Origin: Pedobacter sp. UBA4863
GTDB lineage: Bacteria > Bacteroidota > Bacteroidia > Sphingobacteriales > Sphingobacteriaceae
Length of the DNA stretch: 64,000 nt
Assembly: GCF_002399615.1 (NCBI RefSeq)
Contig: NZ_DHDZ01000033.1
Coordinates: forward strand, 35,895-99,894
Direction: 5' to 3'
Shown: in pieces, positions 59,533 to 64,000 of the stretch
Layout of the letters: the number at the start of each line of letters is the position of its first letter
Numbering within the stretch: the first letter of the stretch is position 1
Program-made: the position numbers and the translations under genes
Notes under the pieces: generated by a model
What the model was told of the DNA's origin: nothing
The model's input: the letters and a program-made list of their open reading frames with translations, nothing else
The model's database searches: none

Positions 59533-61518
59533 ATGCAGACGGGAGAGAACACAGAGGCGTTAAGGAAGATCCTTGACATGACAAGGTTGATTGCCATCAT
59601 CATTTTGGGCATTCACTACTATTATTATTGCTACCAGGCTTTTCTGGATTGGGAGCTGACCATCGAACTTACCGACCGATTATTGGGCAATATCCAACGA
59701 ACTGGTTTGTTCAGCAGCTTTATCAAATCCAAGCTCATTGCCCTACTCTTCCTTTCAATTTCGCTCATCGGAGCTAAAGGAAGAAAGGACGAAAAGCTGA
59801 AGATCAAAACGGCAATCTCCTATCTTGGGACTGGTCTGCTGTTATATTTTTCAAGCGCTGTCTTATTGATGTGGTCAGCACCACAAGATATAATTACGAT
59901 ACTTTATATTGGAAGCTGCTCTATCGGCTTTCTTTTGGTACTGACAGGAGGTATGTTCCTCTCTCGTATCATCAAGAAAAAACTCAATGATAAGGATATC
60001 TTCAACAAGGAAAATGAGACCTTTCCGCAGGAGGAACGCCTGCTGGAGAACGAATATTCTGTCAACCTTCCGGCCAGATACAACCTGAAAGGGAAGCTTC
60101 GAAATAGCTGGATCAATATCATCAACCCTTTCCGTGGCCTATTGGTCGCGGGAACTCCTGGTGCGGGTAAATCATACTTTGTCATCCGCCATGTTATTAC
60201 CCAGCACATACAGAAAGGGTTTAGCATGTTCGTCTATGACTTTAAGTTCGATGACCTGTCCATCATCGTTTATAACACATGGCTGAAGAACAAACATCGG
60301 TACAAGAAAGCATCTGAATTTTATGTAATTAATTTTGATGACCTTTCCCGAACTCATAGGTGCAATCCCCTTGACCCTTCGGGAATGCTGGACATTACCG
60401 ATGCCGCAGAATCGGCAAGGACGATCCTGCTCGGACTTAACCGGGAATGGATTAAAAAACAGGGTGATTTCTTTGTGGAAAGTCCAATCAACTTCCTCAC
60501 GGCCATCATCTGGTTTCTGCGCAAATACCGGGATGGTGAGTTCTGTACCCTGCCCCATGTCATCGAGCTGATGCAGGCCGATTATGATGACCTGTTTAGC
60601 CTGTTAAGAACAGAAAAGGAAATTGAGGTTTTGATCAATCCTTTCGTCAATGCCTACCTCAATGATGTCATGGAACAATTGGAAGGTCAGATTGCCTCTG
60701 CAAAAATCGCCATGGCCCACCTATCCTCCCCTCAATTATACTATGTATTATCAGGTTCAGACTTTACTTTGGATATTAACGACCCCGATAACCCCAAGCT
60801 GGTATGCATGGGCAACAACCCTCAAAAGATACAGATCTATGGCGCTGTACTTTCCCTATATGTTAACCGGTTGGTGAAGCTGGTAAACAAGAAAGGCAAG
60901 CTTAAATCAAGCTTGGTCTTCGATGAATTCCCTACAATTTATCTCAACAATATGGATAGTCTAATTGCCACAGCACGTAGCAATAAGGTGGCCACCTGTT
61001 TGGGTATTCAGGACTTTAGTCAATTGCGCAAGGATTATGGTCGTGAGCAAGCAGATGTGATTACCAATATTGTAGGAAACATAGTTTCCGGCCAAGTAAC
61101 CGGAGATACCGCTAAGACACTTTCTGAAAGGTTTGGAAAAATCATGCAGGACAGGGAAAGCCTTTCAATTAACAGCCAGGATACATCGATTAGCAGAAGT
61201 AAGCAGCTTGAATCAGCAGTTCCTCAGTCCTCAATTTCGGGGCTTAGTTCGGGTGAATTCGTGGGCATGGTGGCCGACGACCCGGATAACAAAATAACCT
61301 TAAAGACCTTTCATTCAGAGATCATTAATAACCATGAACTGCTTAAAATGGAAGAGCAAGGATTTAAAACAATTCCACAAATTCGCAGCATAGACCAGTT
61401 AGCAGTTCAACAAAATTACATTCAGATAAAAAAGGATGTTACGGATATTATTCAGATCGAAGTTGATAAGCTGCTAAATGACCCTAGCCTAAGCTATTTG
61501 GTTATAAAGAAGAACTAG
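59533..61518 (+). CDS. type IV coupling protein (TraG/VirD4 family, YWFCY-type N-terminus)
   Basis: A 661-residue membrane ATPase. The N-terminal 150 residues hold about four transmembrane helices (HYYYYCYQAF at residues 28-37 is the YWFCY-like motif). Walker A is GTPGAGKSYF (207-216) and Walker B is LVFDEFPTIY (about residue 460). Other VirD4 landmarks such as FSQLRKDYG and VGNIVSGQVTGDTAKTLSER are also seen. It links the relaxosome to the mating-pair channel and powers DNA transfer. It follows the relaxase gene after 19 bp. The tra genes for the channel are not in the window. A 262-bp AT-rich gap follows and carries the promoter of the Hachiman genes. Confidence 0.92.
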   Translation: MQTGENTEALRKILDMTRLIAIIILGIHYYYYCYQAFLDWELTIELTDRLLGNIQRTGLFSSFIKSKLIALLFLSISLIGAKGRKDEKLKIKTAISYLGTGLLLYFSSAVLLMWSAPQDIITILYIGSCSIGFLLVLTGGMFLSRIIKKKLNDKDIFNKENETFPQEERLLENEYSVNLPARYNLKGKLRNSWINIINPFRGLLVAGTPGAGKSYFVIRHVITQHIQKGFSMFVYDFKFDDLSIIVYNTWLKNKHRYKKASEFYVINFDDLSRTHRCNPLDPSGMLDITDAAESARTILLGLNREWIKKQGDFFVESPINFLTAIIWFLRKYRDGEFCTLPHVIELMQADYDDLFSLLRTEKEIEVLINPFVNAYLNDVMEQLEGQIASAKIAMAHLSSPQLYYVLSGSDFTLDINDPDNPKLVCMGNNPQKIQIYGAVLSLYVNRLVKLVNKKGKLKSSLVFDEFPTIYLNNMDSLIATARSNKVATCLGIQDFSQLRKDYGREQADVITNIVGNIVSGQVTGDTAKTLSERFGKIMQDRESLSINSQDTSISRSKQLESAVPQSSISGLSSGEFVGMVADDPDNKITLKTFHSEIINNHELLKMEEQGFKTIPQIRSIDQLAVQQNYIQIKKDVTDIIQIEVDKLLNDPSLSYLVIKKN

Positions 61519-61780
61519 CATTTTTCTGAAAACAATTTCTCAGATATACCTTTACTCTAAAAATTTTGATGCAAGGGATTCTGGAAATTAGTTTTTAATC
61601 CAATAATAGCTATTTCAATCTGTAAATAAACCAAATTCACCTCTAAATGCTACTTGTTGCAATGAATGCTTTCGGATAGAAATTTCATACAATTTCTACT
61701 CTAGTATACTTTAATTATAGTTTTTATTATATGCCACCTCAAAAACTTTGTAAATTAGCACTATAGAATATATATTATTG

Positions 61781-62695
61781 ATGCCTCCAGAAGAGTTAGA
61801 AAAATTATTGTCTTGTACGAAAATGTTCATGAACCATGTGCATTGGGTACAACAGTCTTTCAATCTTGTCCCTAACAAAGATCATTTGGGAACAAGTATC
61901 AACTTCGTCGATTTGCAAGAATATAGGGAAGAATTTTGTACTGAATTAGTAAATACAATCCCTGAGTGGGTTTATAGCAATTCCAAAGCGACTTCAATAT
62001 TAGATGGTCTAATTACCGAAGGTCGTTCAACAATAAATGCTCAAATGGCGTTCGCCAACAAAACTTTTGAGAAATTTAGAAATTCTGATACAAGAGAAGT
62101 TACACTTCAGGGACAATTTGGTGAATTACTTTTATTCAATTTTTTACAGGCATTTTTTAATGCTGTTCCCCTCCTGCGAAAAATGCCGATTACCACCTCC
62201 GCAGAAATGGAGAGATTTGGCGCTGACGCTATACACTATAGTTATAAGGACCATAAACATTTATTCTTCTTAGGTGAAGCAAAGACATACACAAGTAAAT
62301 ATCGCTTCAATGTTGCATTGAAAGACGCTATTGAAAGTATTTTAAAAACTTATAGTAATCATAGAAAGGAGTTAGGTCTTTATATCTATGACTCATTCAT
62401 TAGCGACGAATTAATCACAATTGCAAGGGATTACAAAAACGGAACACTAAAAGATGTAGAAATTCATTTAGTATCTATTATCACTTATGAAGAAACAAAT
62501 AAACTTGAAAAAAGCTCTGAGTCACAAATTAAAGTTGATATCACTAAAATAATTGAAGATCGAGGATTAAATGTTGATAAGAAGCTATTTGATTTAATTG
62601 ACAACGGGCTTCATCCCCGGTTCAACTACATAATTTTTCCAGTCTGGGAGCTTGACTCATTAATCCAGCTATTTCAGAAATTAATAGGTAAATGA
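61781..62695 (+). CDS. hamA: Hachiman defence protein HamA (DUF1837, nuclease)
   Basis: A 304-residue protein; the ATG at 61781 is used rather than the TTG one codon earlier. It has the DUF1837 layout with a PD-(D/E)xK-type nuclease core: Glu115 in LQGQFGELLLF, Asp149 in RFGADAIHY, and Glu166-x-Lys168 in FFLGEAKTY. This is the effector of Hachiman, which degrades DNA when the helicase partner senses a threat. It starts after a 262-bp AT-rich gap that has its own promoter-like sequence (TTTG...TATAG region near 61745-61765). Its stop overlaps the helicase start by 4 bp (ATGA), showing coupled expression. It lies directly next to the transfer genes. Confidence 0.88.
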   Translation: MPPEELEKLLSCTKMFMNHVHWVQQSFNLVPNKDHLGTSINFVDLQEYREEFCTELVNTIPEWVYSNSKATSILDGLITEGRSTINAQMAFANKTFEKFRNSDTREVTLQGQFGELLLFNFLQAFFNAVPLLRKMPITTSAEMERFGADAIHYSYKDHKHLFFLGEAKTYTSKYRFNVALKDAIESILKTYSNHRKELGLYIYDSFISDELITIARDYKNGTLKDVEIHLVSIITYEETNKLEKSSESQIKVDITKIIEDRGLNVDKKLFDLIDNGLHPRFNYIIFPVWELDSLIQLFQKLIGK

Positions 62696-64000
62696 GCACT
62701 CCAAATGAAATTTTAAGGCGATTATTTCAATTCGAACTTTGGGCAAATGCTCAAAGGCTGAATCTTATTGACACTAGTAAACCTACTGTACTTGATATAG
62801 ACTTGTTAACCGAAGCCATATCCATTTTAAATGATTTATCGGTAAACCCGACAGAGTTACACAAGAGACAAATAGTAGCCATATCTGCTCTTATTTGGAC
62901 ATATCGAGATTTATCTTGGGATGGGTTAAAAAACTACCTTATTCTGTTTCTCTCAAGAGCTGGATTTGCGCCCTCTTCAATTATGGTAGATGATAATTAT
63001 CAAGACAACAAATATTCCTCATCTGTAAGTTTGATAAACCAGTTTGCAATAGCTATTGAGCAAGCTGTTTCTGAAATAAAAATTGGTGAAAAAGGATTTT
63101 TAGTTAGTGAATTCCAAAAGGAAATATGGGATTCAATTGACAATAATAATATTGTGGGTATATCTGCGCCGACATCTGCAGGGAAATCGTTTATAATTCT
63201 TCTTAAGGCAATAGATCTAATAATAAAAAAGGAAGGTCAGGTTATATATATTGTTCCAACTTTAAGCCTCGTCTCTCAGGTAATGATGGACTTTCGAAAA
63301 ACTTTAGATGATTTCCACTTAGATTATTCTATTGAGTCAACTTTCAATATTGCCACAACAAATTCGAGATCTATTTATGTTTTAACGCAAGAAAAGGCAA
63401 TTGCTGCTTTTTCGCAAAGCGACATTCCCTTTTCAGAAGTTCGAATTGTCGTAATTGACGAAATCCAAAATGTTGAAAAGGTGGCTGAGGCTGACGATCA
63501 GCGTTCTAAGGTACTTTATGACTTAATTGTTGAGTTTAGAAACTCATCGAATATTGATCACGTAGTGATTTCAGGACCCAAGATTGTTAAAATTGACGAG
63601 CTCGGGAAGGCTCTTTTTGGTTCTGCTGCAAAGAAAAACGAAACCGACGCCTCCCCAGTATTAAACCTAACCTATTCTATATCAAAAATCAAAACGAAGT
63701 ATTACTTTAATGTTTACTCTGATTTACTGGATTCAGTTGAAAAAGTACAAATAACAAACACCGAAAAAATCCAAGGTTACGGTAAAGTTCGATATGACGA
63801 AGTATTTTTAGGCTACGTAAAATCATTAATGCAATCGTTTAAAAATGACGAATGTAGCCTGATATTTTCGCCCACTTCAAATCAGTGTAGTAAAATTGCA
63901 TTTGCAGTAGGTGAAGATGAAAACATTGTAAATGGAGAGTTTTTAAATGGCTTGTCGGATTTTATTTCTACAACCGTACATCCTCAATTCCCATTAGCGA
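62692..64000 (+). CDS. hamB: Hachiman helicase HamB (partial, C-terminus outside window)
   Basis: The first 436 codons of a DExx helicase; the frame is open to the window edge. The N-terminal 140 residues are a helical domain. Walker A is SAPTSAGKSF (about 158-167), motif Ia is IVPTLSLVSQ, and Walker B is VVIDEIQNV (Asp256-Glu257-Ile-Gln). Motif III-like HVVISGPK follows, and a second RecA fold starts near CSLIFSPTSN. The partner HamA gene lies upstream with an ATGA overlap. In Hachiman the helicase senses damaged or invading DNA and unleashes HamA; that is established for the family. The remaining few hundred residues lie beyond position 64000. Confidence 0.88.
   Translation, partial: MSTPNEILRRLFQFELWANAQRLNLIDTSKPTVLDIDLLTEAISILNDLSVNPTELHKRQIVAISALIWTYRDLSWDGLKNYLILFLSRAGFAPSSIMVDDNYQDNKYSSSVSLINQFAIAIEQAVSEIKIGEKGFLVSEFQKEIWDSIDNNNIVGISAPTSAGKSFIILLKAIDLIIKKEGQVIYIVPTLSLVSQVMMDFRKTLDDFHLDYSIESTFNIATTNSRSIYVLTQEKAIAAFSQSDIPFSEVRIVVIDEIQNVEKVAEADDQRSKVLYDLIVEFRNSSNIDHVVISGPKIVKIDELGKALFGSAAKKNETDASPVLNLTYSISKIKTKYYFNVYSDLLDSVEKVQITNTEKIQGYGKVRYDEVFLGYVKSLMQSFKNDECSLIFSPTSNQCSKIAFAVGEDENIVNGEFLNGLSDFISTTVHPQFPLA

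Overview
This 64 kb window comes from a member of the Bacteroidota, most likely an environmental Sphingobacteriaceae or Chitinophagaceae relative. The grounds are a SusC/SusD pair under an ECF sigma / FecR anti-sigma switch, an RteC-type regulator, a DUF6520-like peptide, a type IX secretion C-terminal tail, DUF932 and PRTRC genes, and a YWFCY-type coupling protein. It reads as accessory DNA, probably the inside of a large integrative conjugative element or several nested islands. No integrase, tRNA, rRNA or CRISPR array was seen.

Left part (1-5 kb): a leftward rteC runs off the window. It is followed by a two-component cluster (response regulator, lipoprotein, multi-TM protein, histidine kinase), a short AraC-type regulator, a 3x21-bp tandem repeat, and a MauE-like membrane protein with a small DUF6520-like peptide. 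At 5-15.4 kb lies a nutrient-uptake locus read leftward: ECF sigma, a secreted protein with two TM helices, FecR, SusC, SusD and a TlpA-type thioredoxin protein. A HEPN-type gene broken by one amber codon follows (15.4-16.2 kb). From 16 to 31 kb are large secreted proteins, including a YD-repeat/RHS protein that ends in a GH24-type lysozyme domain and is followed by a small signal-peptide protein that may be its immunity factor.

Middle part (31-47.8 kb): a G+C-richer DNA-damage cassette holds an AlkB dioxygenase, a LexA-like S24 repressor, a Y-family polymerase, a DnaE-type polymerase and a SRAP protein. The polymerase promoter carries a perfect inverted repeat. Three small proteins of similar size flank the cassette, and a leftward Septu-like PtuA/PtuB defence pair sits inside it. 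Two unassigned genes follow (one with a TOPRIM domain and no ATPase), then an outer-membrane protein and a second gene broken by an in-frame amber codon.

Right part (47.8-64 kb): the mobile-element core. A structured non-coding region precedes ssb, a DUF932 gene, three small genes and a PRTRC operon encoding a prokaryotic ubiquitin-like conjugation set: Ub-like protein C, E2-like protein B, E1/ThiF-like protein, plus E and F. No JAB peptidase is visible. A leftward type IX cargo gene follows. Then come a primase-like TOPRIM protein, an oriT-like inverted-repeat cluster, a MobC-like protein, a relaxase and a VirD4-type coupling protein. The window ends in a Hachiman defence system: complete hamA and the first 436 codons of hamB.

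All family calls are from reading motifs. No database search was run.
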